Shown here: positions 1-9,374 of the stretch, piece by piece | Layout: each line of letters starts with the position of its first letter | Numbering within the stretch: position 1 is the stretch's first letter | Notes under the pieces: generated by a model | Databases searched by the model: none | Told to the model about the DNA's origin: nothing | What the model saw: only the letters and a program-made list of their open reading frames with translations | Origin: Rhodanobacter denitrificans | GTDB taxonomy: Bacteria; Pseudomonadota; Gammaproteobacteria; Xanthomonadales; Rhodanobacteraceae | Assembly (NCBI GenBank): GCA_003241385.1 | Contig: QFPO01000004.1 | Coordinates: forward strand, 124,001 to 188,000 | Reading direction: 5' to 3' | DNA: 64,000 nucleotides | Translations under genes and position numbers: made by a program

Positions 1-1072
1 CCTTGGCCAGCGCCTGCTCGAGGATGCGCGCGAGGTCGGCCGAGACCGCCGCGCGAAAACCGCGCAGCGAGGTCGCGCGCTGCGCGAGCCGCCGCTGCAC
101 GATCTGCGTCGGCGCCAGGTCGCGCTCGGCCGCATCGCGGCCGGCCCGGCCGAGCGCGGCCAGCGGCGGCGCCGGCAGCTGCTCGCGCACGCGGCGACCG
201 GCCTCGGCCAGATCGCAGCCGTGCAGCGCGATCGGCGGCACGCCGGCGATCAGCTCGTAGAGCACGGCGCCGAGCGCGTAGACGTCGGCGGCGACGCCGG
301 TGGCCTCGCCGCTGAACTGCTCGGGCGCGGCGTACCCGGGCGTCAGCGCGTAGCGGCCATGGCGCGTCAGCGTCACTTCGCCGTCGTCGTCGTCGGCGAG
401 CAGGCGTGCGATGCCGAAGTCGAGCAGCCGCAGCGTGCCGTCGGCGCAGGCCAGGATGTTGCCGGGCTTCAGATCGCGATGGACGACCAGCTGTCCGTGC
501 GCGTACTGCACCGCCGCGCAGGCGTCGAGGAACAGGCGCACGCGTGCCGCCACGTCGAGCCGCCGCGCGTCGCACCAGCGCGTGATCGGCTCGCCCTCCA
601 CGTATTCGAGCGCGAACCACGGGCGCCCGTCCGGCGCGACGCCGCCGTCGATGAAGCGCGCGAGGTTCGGATGCGACAGCCGCGCCAGGATCCGGCGTTC
701 ACGCAGGAAGCGGGCCTGGACCTCGTCGTAGTCGAGGCCGCGCCGGATCAGCTTGATCGCGACGACCTGGTCGAAGTCGGCGCCTTCGCGCCGGCCCAGA
801 TAGACCACGCCCATGCCGCCACGGCCGATCCGGTGACCGACGCGGAACGGACCCAAGCGGGTGCCGACCAGCGCATCGGCCGCCGCCTCGGGCGCGGTCT
901 CCTCGTCGCCGGCTCCGGACAGCACGTCGGCGCGGCCGAGCAGACGCTCGACCTGTGCGCGCAGCGTCGCGTCGTCGGCGCACTGCTCGGCCAGGTATGC
1001 CGCACGATCGGTCGGCTCGCGATCGAGGCTGTCGCGCATCAGACGCAAGGCTCGGCGTTGACGTTCTTCCAT
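1..1072 (-). CDS. Ser/Thr protein kinase, C-terminal part beyond window
   Basis: Partial gene: the frame stays open to the first base, leaving about 357 residues. It encodes a Hanks-type kinase. Residues 1-75 are a helical leader seen in the other kinases here. The kinase fold follows, with glycine loop GRGGMG at 83-88, lysine K107 in VAIKLI, HRD at 198-200, DFG at 218-220, and YAAPEQ in the activation segment. All catalytic residues are present, so it should be active. By comparison with the two full-length paralogues in this window it probably continues into a membrane helix and TPR repeats. The ATG at 1072 follows GAGGAAG. It is divergent from the helicase gene by 135 bp. No sigma factor gene lies on its upstream side. 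Confidence 0.9.
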   Translation of the reverse strand, partial: MEERQRRALRLMRDSLDREPTDRAAYLAEQCADDATLRAQVERLLGRADVLSGAGDEETAPEAAADALVGTRLGPFRVGHRIGRGGMGVVYLGRREGADFDQVVAIKLIRRGLDYDEVQARFLRERRILARLSHPNLARFIDGGVAPDGRPWFALEYVEGEPITRWCDARRLDVAARVRLFLDACAAVQYAHGQLVVHRDLKPGNILACADGTLRLLDFGIARLLADDDDGEVTLTRHGRYALTPGYAAPEQFSGEATGVAADVYALGAVLYELIAGVPPIALHGCDLAEAGRRVREQLPAPPLAALGRAGRDAAERDLAPTQIVQRRLAQRATSLRGFRAAVSADLARILEQALAK

Positions 1073-1207
1073 CCCGGCTTCCTCGGTCGCGCCACGGCCG
1101 CGCGCCCCTATGTGTATACGGCAAAGCGGCCCGGCGGCGGACAGTATCGTCTCATCCGGTGAGACGCATGCCGGCGATAAGCCGGGGTTTCGCCGAGGGC
1201 CTCCCGC

Positions 1208-3598
1208 ATGCTTCCCGAACGCGCCGTGCGCACTGCCCAGCGGGCGGACCTGGGGGTCCGCTCCGCCGCCTCCCTGGCCGAACGGCTGCGCGAGCGCTAC
1301 GGGGACCGCATCACCGGCGCGTTCACGCTGCCGGCACGCACGGCGCGCTACGCCGCGTTTCCGGACGACCTCGGCGAGGGCGTGCGCCGCGCCCTGGCCG
1401 CGCGCGGCATCGAGCGCCTCTACAGCCACCAGCGCGAGAGCTGGGATGCGCTGGCGCGCGGCGAGCACGTCGTCGTCGTCACGCCGACCGCCTCGGGCAA
1501 GTCGCTGTGCTATCACCTGCCGGTGCTCGAAACCGTGCGCAGGCGCGAGGGCAAGGCGCTGTACCTGTTCCCGACCAAGGCGCTCGCGCAGGACCAGGTC
1601 GCCGAACTGCTCGAGCTCAACCGCGCCGGCGATCTGGGCGTGCGCACGTTCACGTTCGACGGCGACACGCCGAGCGACGCGCGCCAGGCGATCCGCCTGC
1701 ACGGCGACGTCGTCGTCAGCAATCCGGACATGCTGCACCAGGCGATCCTGCCGCATCACACCAAGTGGGCGCAGTTCTTCGAATCGCTGCGCTACGTCGT
1801 GATCGACGAGGTGCACACCTATCGCGGCGTGTTCGGCTCGCACGTCGCCAACGTGCTGCGCCGGCTGCACCGGATCTGCGCGTTCTACGGTGTCGCGCCG
1901 CGCTTCATCGCATGCTCGGCGACGATCGGCAACCCGCGCGAGCACGCCGAGGCCCTGCTCGGCGTGCCGGTGCACGCGATCACCGAGAGCGGCGCCGGCT
2001 GCGGCGAACGCCACGTCGTGCTGTGGAATCCGCCGGTCGTCAATCCGGATCTCGGCATCCGCGCCTCGGCGCGCTCGCAGTCCACGCGCCTGGCGCGCCA
2101 CGCGATCCGCGCGCGGCTCAAGACGATCGTGTTCGCCTCGTCGCGGCTGATGGTCGAGGTGCTGACCAAGTACCTCAAGGACGTGTTCGACCACGACCCG
2201 CGCAAGCCCGAGCGGATTCGCGCATATCGCGGCGGCTATCTGCCGACCGAGCGCCGCGCGACCGAGCGTGCGCTGCGCGCCGGCGCGATCGACGGCGTCG
2301 TCAGCACCTCGGCGCTCGAGCTCGGCGTCGACATCGGCGCGCTGGACGTCGCGATCCTCAACGGCTATCCGGGATCGATCGCGGCGACCTGGCAGCGCCT
2401 GGGCCGTGCCGGCCGCCGCCAGCAGCCTTCGCTCGGCGTGCTGGTCGCCTCGAGCCAGGCGCTGGACCAGTACGTGGTGCGCCACCCTGAGTTCTTCGAG
2501 CGGGCGCCGCCGGAGACCGCGCGGATCGCGCCGGACCAGCTGCTGATCCTGCTCGATCACATCCGCTGCGCGGCGTTCGAGCTGCCGTTCGGCGCCGGCG
2601 AGCGCTTCGGCGGCGAAACCGCCGATCCGTTCCTGGAGGTGCTCGCCGAATCGGGCGTGCTGCACCGCGAAGCGGACCGCTACGACTGGATCGCCGACAG
2701 CTATCCGGCGCAGGCGGTCAGCCTGCGCGCGGTCGCCGACGGCAACTTCGTCGTCGTCGACCGCACCGACGGACGCCAGACGATCCTGGCCGAGGTCGAC
2801 TACACCGCCGCCGCGCTGACGCTGTACGAGGGCGCGATCTATCTGATCCAGTCCCAGCCCTACCAGGTCGAGCGGCTCGACTGGGACGGCCGCAAGGCGT
2901 TCGTGCGCCGCACCGAGGTCGACTACTACACCGACGCGATCGACCACACCAACCTGAAGGTACTCGACCGCTTCGACGGCCGGCGCGCCGGTGCCGGCAC
3001 CTGCCATCACGGCGAGGTGCACGTCGTGCGCCATGTCGCCGGCTACAAGAAGATCCGCTTCTACTCGCACGAGAACATCGGCTACGGACCGGTCAACCTG
3101 CCCGACCAGGAGCTGCAGACGACCGCGGTCTGGTGGCAGCTGACCCAGGCCGCACTGGCCGCGGTGCTGCCGTCGCGACAGCAGGCACTGGACGGCTTTC
3201 TCGGTGCCGCCCATGCGCTGCACACGGTGGCCTCGCTGCGCGTGATGGCCGAGGCGCGCGATCTGCGCCAGGCGGTCGGCTCGGGCGATGCGGCCTGGTT
3301 CGCCGGCCGCGACGGCGGCGGCCGCGCGCAGTGGCGCGCCGCGGCCGGCACCGATCCGGCCGCGGCCGCCTTCAATCCGACGGTCTATCTCTACGACAAC
3401 CATCCCGGCGGCATCGGCCTCAGCGAACCGCTGTACGCGCAGGCCGCGGCGATCCTCGCCGATGCGCAGGCCCTGGTCGCCGACTGCGCCTGCAGCGCCG
3501 GCTGCCCGGCCTGCGTCGGGCCGGTGCTGGCGCTGCCGGACGCGGGACCGACGCCGCGCGCGCTGGCCGCAACCGTGCTGCGGCTGCTGGCGCCGTGA
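1208..3598 (+). CDS. mrfA: MrfA-type DEAD/DEAH-box helicase with C-terminal Cys cluster
   Basis: Superfamily 2 helicase of 796 aa. Visible motifs are Walker A TPTASGKS (92-99), DEVH (200-203), SATIG, STSALELGVDIG and QRLGRAGR, followed by a DUF1998-like C-terminal part. Cysteines 760, 762, 766 and 769 form the four-Cys cluster typical of MrfA/YprA. In Bacillus subtilis, MrfA is a 3'-5' helicase that works with the exonuclease MrfB in repair of mitomycin C lesions. Here the next gene is an MrfB-like nuclease that overlaps it by 4 bp, which strongly supports the assignment. The role in this organism is inferred. Other SF2 helicases of the Hrq1/YprA group are the main alternative. Confidence 0.88.
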   Translation: MLPERAVRTAQRADLGVRSAASLAERLRERYGDRITGAFTLPARTARYAAFPDDLGEGVRRALAARGIERLYSHQRESWDALARGEHVVVVTPTASGKSLCYHLPVLETVRRREGKALYLFPTKALAQDQVAELLELNRAGDLGVRTFTFDGDTPSDARQAIRLHGDVVVSNPDMLHQAILPHHTKWAQFFESLRYVVIDEVHTYRGVFGSHVANVLRRLHRICAFYGVAPRFIACSATIGNPREHAEALLGVPVHAITESGAGCGERHVVLWNPPVVNPDLGIRASARSQSTRLARHAIRARLKTIVFASSRLMVEVLTKYLKDVFDHDPRKPERIRAYRGGYLPTERRATERALRAGAIDGVVSTSALELGVDIGALDVAILNGYPGSIAATWQRLGRAGRRQQPSLGVLVASSQALDQYVVRHPEFFERAPPETARIAPDQLLILLDHIRCAAFELPFGAGERFGGETADPFLEVLAESGVLHREADRYDWIADSYPAQAVSLRAVADGNFVVVDRTDGRQTILAEVDYTAAALTLYEGAIYLIQSQPYQVERLDWDGRKAFVRRTEVDYYTDAIDHTNLKVLDRFDGRRAGAGTCHHGEVHVVRHVAGYKKIRFYSHENIGYGPVNLPDQELQTTAVWWQLTQAALAAVLPSRQQALDGFLGAAHALHTVASLRVMAEARDLRQAVGSGDAAWFAGRDGGGRAQWRAAAGTDPAAAAFNPTVYLYDNHPGGIGLSEPLYAQAAAILADAQALVADCACSAGCPACVGPVLALPDAGPTPRALAATVLRLLAP

Positions 3599-4404
3599 GC
3601 GCGCTGGCCGACCGTCTGCGTGCGCTGGCCGCACAGGCCGGCGCGGCGGTGCCGGCGCGGCCGGCCGGCGGCGCGCCGGCAGCGACTACCGACCGTTTGC
3701 GTGCACTGCTCGCCGGCCGTCAGCGGCGCAGCCGCGCCAGTCTCGCGCCGCCGGGCGGACGGACGCTCGCGCCGGGCGTGCAGGGCGTCGAGGCGGACCG
3801 GGCCTGGCCGGCCGCACCGAGCGTGCGTCTGCCGTGGGGCGACGAGGGCGAGGTCGCGCGCGAACGTCTGGTCTGGTTCGACACCGAGACCACCGGTCTG
3901 GCCGGCGGCGTCGGCACGCGCGCGTTCATGATCGGCGCGGCGCGCTGGCACGGCGGCGTGCTGCGGATGCGCCAGTTCTATCTGACCGCGCTGGCCGGCG
4001 AGCCGGCGATGCTGGCCGCGTTCGCCGACTGGCTGCCGCCCTCGGCGATCCTGGTCTCGTACAACGGCCGCTCCTACGACGCACCGCTGCTGAAAGGACG
4101 CTTCCGGCTCAACCGGCTGCCGTGTCCGATCGAGGGACGCGGCCACTGCGATCTCCTGTATCCGACGCGGCGGCGCTATCGCGGCCGCTGGGAGAACTGC
4201 CGTCTGGCGACGATCGAGCGGCAGGCGCTCGGCGTCGTGCGCGAGGACGACCTGCCCGGCGCCGAAGCGCCGGCGGCCTGGCTGAGCTATCTGCGCGGCG
4301 TCAGCGCGACGCCGCTCGGCCGCGTGCTCGACCACAACGCGCAGGATCTGCGCAGCCTGGTGCTGCTGCTCGATCATCTGGCCGAGACGCCGGCGAGCGC
4401 CTGA
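3595..4404 (+). CDS. mrfB: MrfB-type DEDDh 3'-5' exonuclease
   Basis: Protein of 269 aa with a ribonuclease H-like (YprB) exonuclease fold. The metal-binding residues can be placed as D96 and E98 in WFDTETTG, D162 in SYNGRSYD, and H247 and D251 in DHNAQD, giving a complete DEDDh set. The first 85 residues are Ala/Arg-rich and probably disordered. The GTG start at 3595 lies inside the helicase stop (GTGA), so the two are translationally coupled. It is shorter than Bacillus MrfB, which carries a C-terminal TPR region absent here. Predicted to degrade DNA together with the helicase during crosslink or adduct repair. Confidence 0.85.
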   Translation: MSALADRLRALAAQAGAAVPARPAGGAPAATTDRLRALLAGRQRRSRASLAPPGGRTLAPGVQGVEADRAWPAAPSVRLPWGDEGEVARERLVWFDTETTGLAGGVGTRAFMIGAARWHGGVLRMRQFYLTALAGEPAMLAAFADWLPPSAILVSYNGRSYDAPLLKGRFRLNRLPCPIEGRGHCDLLYPTRRRYRGRWENCRLATIERQALGVVREDDLPGAEAPAAWLSYLRGVSATPLGRVLDHNAQDLRSLVLLLDHLAETPASA

Positions 4405-4606
4405 GGAGACCGCGCCCCGAGCGAGGCGCGATCCACGACGCAGCCGCATCCTTCGCTTCGACGCGGCCTCGCTGCGACGGCCCGGCCGACGCGCGACCGG
4501 CGGCGTCCGGTCGAGCCTGCGCAGCGCCCTGCCCGGCTTCTGCACAATCGCCGGGTACGGTCACACCGTTGCGCGCCATCCGGCGCGCCGGCCCGAACCG
4601 CACGCC

Positions 4607-5110
4607 ATGTCCGATCCGCTCCCGTTCCGCCTGCGTCTGCTCGCGTTCGCCCTCGCCGTCGCCACCGCCGCTCCGACACATGCGCAGGGATTTCCGGGCG
4701 GCGGCCCGCCACCCGCGGGCGGGGCGCCGCGCCGCGGCGCAGCGCCGGCCGCCGCGACGATGCGCGAGACCGCCGCACCCGATCCGCTGGTCCGCCTGTT
4801 CGCGCAGCTGCGCGAGCTGCGCAGCGATCTGATGATCCGCGAGGACCAGGCCGAGGCCTGGACGGCGCTGCGCGATGCCGTGCGCGCCTACGTCGACGAG
4901 ACGACCGCGCCGCGCGCTTCGGGTGCCGGTCGCGCCGATCCGCGCCGAGGTCTTCGCGATCGGGCCACGCAGGCCCGCCAGCATGCCGATGCGCTCGAAC
5001 GCGTCGTCGACCGGCTCGACGCGCTGGCGGACCGGCTCGACGGCGACCAGCGCCGGCGTCTGGACGCGCGGCTCGATGCACTCGCGCAGGCGCCGGGGGC
5101 ACCTCGCTGA
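4607..5110 (+). CDS. secreted Spy/CpxP-like helical protein
   Basis: Protein of 167 aa with a signal peptide (hydrophobic run around 8-24, cleavage after THA), then a Gly/Pro-rich stretch. The remainder (about 57-160) is highly charged helix. The segment LRSDLMIREDQAEAWTALRD resembles the LTxxQ-type segment of the periplasmic Spy/CpxP family. That similarity is loose, so the assignment to a periplasmic chaperone or stress sensor is tentative. It stands alone, about 200 bp after the nuclease gene, and a hairpin with a T-run lies directly behind its stop. Confidence 0.65.
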   Translation: MSDPLPFRLRLLAFALAVATAAPTHAQGFPGGGPPPAGGAPRRGAAPAAATMRETAAPDPLVRLFAQLRELRSDLMIREDQAEAWTALRDAVRAYVDETTAPRASGAGRADPRRGLRDRATQARQHADALERVVDRLDALADRLDGDQRRRLDARLDALAQAPGAPR

Positions 5111-5130
5111 GCGCGGCGCAGCGCTTTTTT
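5110..5130 (+). terminator. candidate intrinsic terminator
   Basis: The arms AGCGC and GCGCT form a 5-bp stem around a 6-nt loop. They are followed by a run of T directly after the stop codon of the secreted helical protein. The stem is short but GC-rich. Confidence 0.5.
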
Positions 5131-5257
5131 CGCGTGACGCATCCGACGCAGGCGGCGTGATCCGGCGCACATCGCCGCGGTCGATCGACGCACGATTCGG
5201 CCGCACAGGCGCCTGCTAGACTGCGTCGCCTCCGCCTCTCGCGATCCCGGAACGCTG

Positions 5258-5821
5258 ATGGCCGACCCCGGCGAACACGACGTCACCCGGCTGATCGCGG
5301 CATGGCGCGGCGGCGACGACGCCGCGCGCGAACTGCTGATGCAGCGCGTCTACGCCAACGTCCGTGCGATCGCCGCGCAGTCGATGCGGCGCATGCCGCA
5401 GGCGACGCTGAGCGCGACCGACATCGCCCACGAGGCGCTGATCCGCCTGCTCGGCGCCGACGCGGGCTGGGAGAACCGGCGCCATTTCTTCCACGTCGCG
5501 GCCCAGGCCACGCGCCAGGTGCTGGTCGACGCGGCGCGGCGGCGCCAGGCCGACAAGCGCGGCGGCGATGCCGAGCGCGTCGAGCTCGATGCGGCCCGCG
5601 ACGTCGCCCAGCCTGAGACCGACGCCGAGCTGATGCGCATCGACGCCGCACTGCGCAAGCTGTCCGAGACCGATCCGCGCCGCGCGCAGATCGTCGAGCT
5701 GGTCTATTTCGGCGGTTTGAGCCGCGCCGAGGTCGCCGCCGCGCTGGACGTCTCCGAAGGCACCGTCGACCGCGATCTGCGACTGGCGCGGGCCTGGCTG
5801 CGCACGGCGCTGGACGCATGA
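5258..5821 (+). CDS. ECF-type RNA polymerase sigma factor (TIGR02999-like)
   Basis: Sigma-70 family protein of 187 aa. The N-terminal half carries region 2 (through HEALIRLL and the HFFHVAAQATRQVLVDAARR stretch). The C-terminal part carries region 4 with a helix-turn-helix (ELVYFGGLSRAEVAAALDVS). The lysine/arginine-rich linker AARRRQADKRGG is typical of the group found beside Ser/Thr kinases. Its stop overlaps the next kinase start (ATGA, 5818-5821), so the pair is coupled. The kinase probably controls the factor or shares its signal, but this is inferred. Confidence 0.9.
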   Translation: MADPGEHDVTRLIAAWRGGDDAARELLMQRVYANVRAIAAQSMRRMPQATLSATDIAHEALIRLLGADAGWENRRHFFHVAAQATRQVLVDAARRRQADKRGGDAERVELDAARDVAQPETDAELMRIDAALRKLSETDPRRAQIVELVYFGGLSRAEVAAALDVSEGTVDRDLRLARAWLRTALDA

Positions 5822-8568
5822 CCCGATCGCCGCTCGACCGTTATGCGGCGCATTTCGAGCGGCTGCGCCTGCTCGCGCCCGAGGCGCGCGATCAGGCGAT
5901 GGACGCGCTGTCGCTCGATGCCGAGGAGCGCGAACAGTTGCGCCGGATGCTCGCCGCCGACGCCGAGGACGATGCGATCGAGGCGACGATCGCGGCCGGA
6001 GCGGTGCGCCTGCGCCGCGCCGGCGACGGCCGGCTCGGCGCCTGGCGCCTGCTGCGCGAGATCGGCGCCGGCGGCATGGGCACGGTGTTCCTGGCCGAGC
6101 GCGACGACGGCAGCTTCAGCCAGCAGGTCGCGATCAAGCTGCTGCGCGGCTTTCCGACCGAGGACGGCATGCGCCGCCTGCGCCAGGAGCGACGCATCCT
6201 GGCCACGCTCGACCATCCGCACATCGCGCGCCTGCTCGACGGCGGCGAGAGCGCCGACGGCCAGCCGTGGCTGGCGATCGAGTACGTCGACGGCGTCGGC
6301 CTGCTCGACTACGTGCGCCGCGCGGCGCCGACACTCGATGCGCGCCTGCTGCTGTTCCGCGCGATGCTCGACGCGGTCGAGCATGCGCATCAGCGCCTGG
6401 TGATCCACCGCGATCTGAAGCCGGCCAACGTCGCCGTGACCCATCAGGGCGTCGTCAAGCTGCTCGATTTCGGCATCGCGCGCCTGGTCGAGAGCGGCGA
6501 CTCGGCGCGCCGCGAGACCTCCACGCGCGTGTTCAGCCAGGGCTATGCCAGCCCCGAGCAGCGCGCCGGCGCGCCGATCACGACCGCCAGCGACATCTAC
6601 AGCCTCGGCGTGCTGCTGCGCGAAATGCTGACCGGCCAGCGCGAGGCGCGCGGCGACGGCGAACCGAGCGTGCCGCCGCTGCCACTCGACATCGAGCTGG
6701 CCGGCGTGATCGCCAAAGCCTGTGCCGAGCGGCCCGAGGACCGCTATGCCGGTGCCGCCCAGCTGCGCGAGGACATCGACCGCTATCGAGAGGGCCGCCC
6801 GGTGCTCGCCGCGGCGCTGACGCGCCGGCGCCGGTTGTCCAAGTTCGTCGCGCGTCATCGGCTGGCGGTGACGCTCGCGCTCGCCGCGCTGGTCACGCTG
6901 GCCGCGTTCGTGGTCGGCCTCGAGCGCGAGCGCCAGCGCGCACGCGAGGCCGAAGCCGGCGCGCAGCGCGCCCTGGCCGCGTCCGAGCGCGACGCCGCGA
7001 CCGCGCGCGCGTCACTGGAGTTTCTGACCGCCGCGTTCACGGCGGCCTCGCCCGACCAGGCGATGAGCCAGCAGGTCAGCGTGCGCGACCTGCTCGACGC
7101 CGCACGCGCCCAGCTCGATCGCGAAGGCGCCCACACCGAGCTGCGCCAGTCGATGCAGCGGCTGTTGTCCGGCCTCTACAACCAGCTCGGCGAGGTCTCG
7201 ACTGCGCTCGACCTGATGCAGCGCGGCGTCGACGGCGTGGTGCCGCGCGACGGCGCGGAGGCCTTGCGCCTGGCCGAGGACTACGACGAGCTGGCCAGCC
7301 TGCGCGGCCAGCGCTTCGACGGGCCCGGCGCGCTGGCCGCGGCCGAGCGCGCGGCCGCCTGGCGCGCACAGTACGCACCGGATGATCCGCTGCAGCGCAT
7401 GCGCAGTCTGCACACGCTGGCGATGGCACATCATCGCGGCGGCGACAACGACCGTGCCGTCGCGCTGCTGCGCGAGTCGCTGGCGCTGGCCAAGGCGCGC
7501 GACGTGCACGACGCCGACGTGCTGATCCAGGCCAGCGCGACGCTGGCCTCGCTGCTCGGCGCGCGCAGCGAGTGCGACGAAGCGCTCGCGGTGACCGCCG
7601 AAGGCTGGCGGCAGGGCGCCGAGCGCGCCGCCGACTCGCCCGATCGCGTGCTGCTGATGCGGGCCGAGGCCCTGGCGCTGAGCGCCTGCGGCCGGCTCGA
7701 CGAGGCCGAGAGCCGGCTGCGCGAGGCGATGGCGGTGCAGGAGCGTGTGATCGGCCCGGGCGGGGCACGCATGATGCTGCTCGCCAACGATCTGGCCCTG
7801 GTGCTCAACGATCTGGGCCGCTATCAGGAAGCCGTGCAGATGCTGGCGCGCTCCGAGGCGCTGACCGCCGAAATCGACCTCGGACCGGCCGACGTCGCGA
7901 TCAGCCTCGGCAATCGCGGCGGCCTGCTCGAGAACGCCGGCGACTATCCGGGCGCGCTGGCCGCGTTCGCGGCCGCGCGCGAACGGCTCGACGCCGGCGG
8001 CGTCGAGGCCGACTCGGACGTGCGGCGCCGCATCGAGCGCTCCGAGGCGCGCACGATCGGCATCGCCGGCCGCCACGCCGAGGCGCGCCGGCGTCTGGAG
8101 GACCTGCGCGCACGCGCGGCGCGCCTGGACGGCCTGGACTCGGCCGAGTACGCGCTGCTGACGCTGCAGCTGGCAATGCTCGCCACACGCATGCACACGC
8201 CCGAAGAGGGTCTGGCCTGGCTCGACGAAGCACGCCGGCGCTTCGGCGCGCTGGTGCCGCCGACCCATCCGGTGTTCGCGCATCTGCATCGCGCCAGCGC
8301 CGCGTTCGCGATCCAGCGCGGCGACTACGCGCAGGCCGAGCGCGATCTGGACACCGCGATCGCCGCGTTTTCCGACGGCCAGACGCTGCCGATCGATCTG
8401 GCCGTCGCACGCGCCGAGATGGCCAATCTGCGTCTGCGCCAGGGCCGTCCGGACCATGCGCGCCAGTTGCTGGCGCAGGCCCTGCCGGTGCTGCGCGCGA
8501 GCCTGCTGCCCGAGGCGATCAACCGCGTACCGGCCGAACGGCTGGCGCGTCAGCTCGGCGGGCTCTGA
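5818..8568 (+). CDS. membrane Ser/Thr protein kinase with TPR sensor region
   Basis: Protein of 916 aa. The cytoplasmic kinase domain spans about 75-335, with GAGGMG (83-88), K107, HRD (197-199), DFG (217-219) and YASPEQ. A single transmembrane helix lies near 349-369. The roughly 540-residue C-terminal part is Ala/Leu/Arg-rich helical repeat of TPR type, predicted to be periplasmic. This is the usual plan of kinases paired with TIGR02999 sigma factors. The ligand or partner of the TPR part is unknown. It is translated from an ATG overlapping the sigma factor stop. Confidence 0.9.
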   Translation: MTRSPLDRYAAHFERLRLLAPEARDQAMDALSLDAEEREQLRRMLAADAEDDAIEATIAAGAVRLRRAGDGRLGAWRLLREIGAGGMGTVFLAERDDGSFSQQVAIKLLRGFPTEDGMRRLRQERRILATLDHPHIARLLDGGESADGQPWLAIEYVDGVGLLDYVRRAAPTLDARLLLFRAMLDAVEHAHQRLVIHRDLKPANVAVTHQGVVKLLDFGIARLVESGDSARRETSTRVFSQGYASPEQRAGAPITTASDIYSLGVLLREMLTGQREARGDGEPSVPPLPLDIELAGVIAKACAERPEDRYAGAAQLREDIDRYREGRPVLAAALTRRRRLSKFVARHRLAVTLALAALVTLAAFVVGLERERQRAREAEAGAQRALAASERDAATARASLEFLTAAFTAASPDQAMSQQVSVRDLLDAARAQLDREGAHTELRQSMQRLLSGLYNQLGEVSTALDLMQRGVDGVVPRDGAEALRLAEDYDELASLRGQRFDGPGALAAAERAAAWRAQYAPDDPLQRMRSLHTLAMAHHRGGDNDRAVALLRESLALAKARDVHDADVLIQASATLASLLGARSECDEALAVTAEGWRQGAERAADSPDRVLLMRAEALALSACGRLDEAESRLREAMAVQERVIGPGGARMMLLANDLALVLNDLGRYQEAVQMLARSEALTAEIDLGPADVAISLGNRGGLLENAGDYPGALAAFAAARERLDAGGVEADSDVRRRIERSEARTIGIAGRHAEARRRLEDLRARAARLDGLDSAEYALLTLQLAMLATRMHTPEEGLAWLDEARRRFGALVPPTHPVFAHLHRASAAFAIQRGDYAQAERDLDTAIAAFSDGQTLPIDLAVARAEMANLRLRQGRPDHARQLLAQALPVLRASLLPEAINRVPAERLARQLGGL

Positions 8569-8664
8569 GCAGCCCGCGTCGCGGCGACACGCAACGGCGC
8601 GTCGGGGCCAGCCTCGGCACGTGTCTTCGCGGCGCGGCGGCGGTGAGGATCGCCGATCGGCCGA

Positions 8665-9252
8665 TCAGGGCTCGAATCCGCTCGCGAAGATCGCGTCGCC
8701 TGCGGCGCTCAGCCGGATCTCGTCGATGAAGACCCATTGCGCGTCGCCGCCGCCGATGCCGCTCGCATCCTGCAGATCGATGCGGTCGAACGCCCCGACG
8801 TAGCCGAGCGGCGGCGCCGCGAACGGCATCACGACCGCCTGATACGCGCCGTTGTCGATCATGCCGCCGGCGACGAAGGCTTCCAGCGGCGCCGATGCGA
8901 CGAGGTTGCCACCCGACCGCAGCTGCACGGTCAGCCGTTCGCCGCCGGCGTCGCCGCGGATCCACAGCGTCAGCTGCGGATACTCGGCCGTCGTCAGCGG
9001 CTGTCCGGGCCGGCCGAACGACAGGCCGTTCAAGTCGTGCGCCTTGTAGAAGATCGTGCAGGCGCCCAGGTACACGTGGAAGTTCGCGCAATAGTTCATG
9101 TCCGGATTCGGCAGCGGCCCCGGCCAGGACAGGTCGACGAAGCCGTTGCGCAGCGCATCGTCGTAGATCACGAGGTCGGCGGCCGCGTCGCGGGCGGCCA
9201 GGGACAGGGCGAGGGCAAGCGCGAATGCGGCGCGCAGCGGATGCGGGATCAT
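8665..9252 (-). CDS. secreted protein with IFASGFE tail
   Basis: Protein of 195 aa starting with a signal peptide (MIPHPLRAAFALALALSLAA). The mature part looks like a compact beta-sandwich, with alternating hydrophobic strands and segments such as YPQLTLWIRG and DAQWVFIDEIRLS. It resembles galactose-binding-type carbohydrate modules, but I cannot name a family. It ends in AIFASGFEP, one of the family of C-terminal tails seen across this window. The longer upstream reading was dropped because it would bury the signal peptide. Confidence 0.75.
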   Translation of the reverse strand: MIPHPLRAAFALALALSLAARDAAADLVIYDDALRNGFVDLSWPGPLPNPDMNYCANFHVYLGACTIFYKAHDLNGLSFGRPGQPLTTAEYPQLTLWIRGDAGGERLTVQLRSGGNLVASAPLEAFVAGGMIDNGAYQAVVMPFAAPPLGYVGAFDRIDLQDASGIGGGDAQWVFIDEIRLSAAGDAIFASGFEP

Positions 9253-9374
9253 GGGACGGCTCCGGATCGAGAGTGTGGCAGGTGCAGCGCAGAACGCCGT
9301 CGCGGCGGACTTTGCGCCACGCTGCGACGCCAGGACGCAGCGCGGCCGCGCGGCGCCGGTCCTACACTGCGGCG

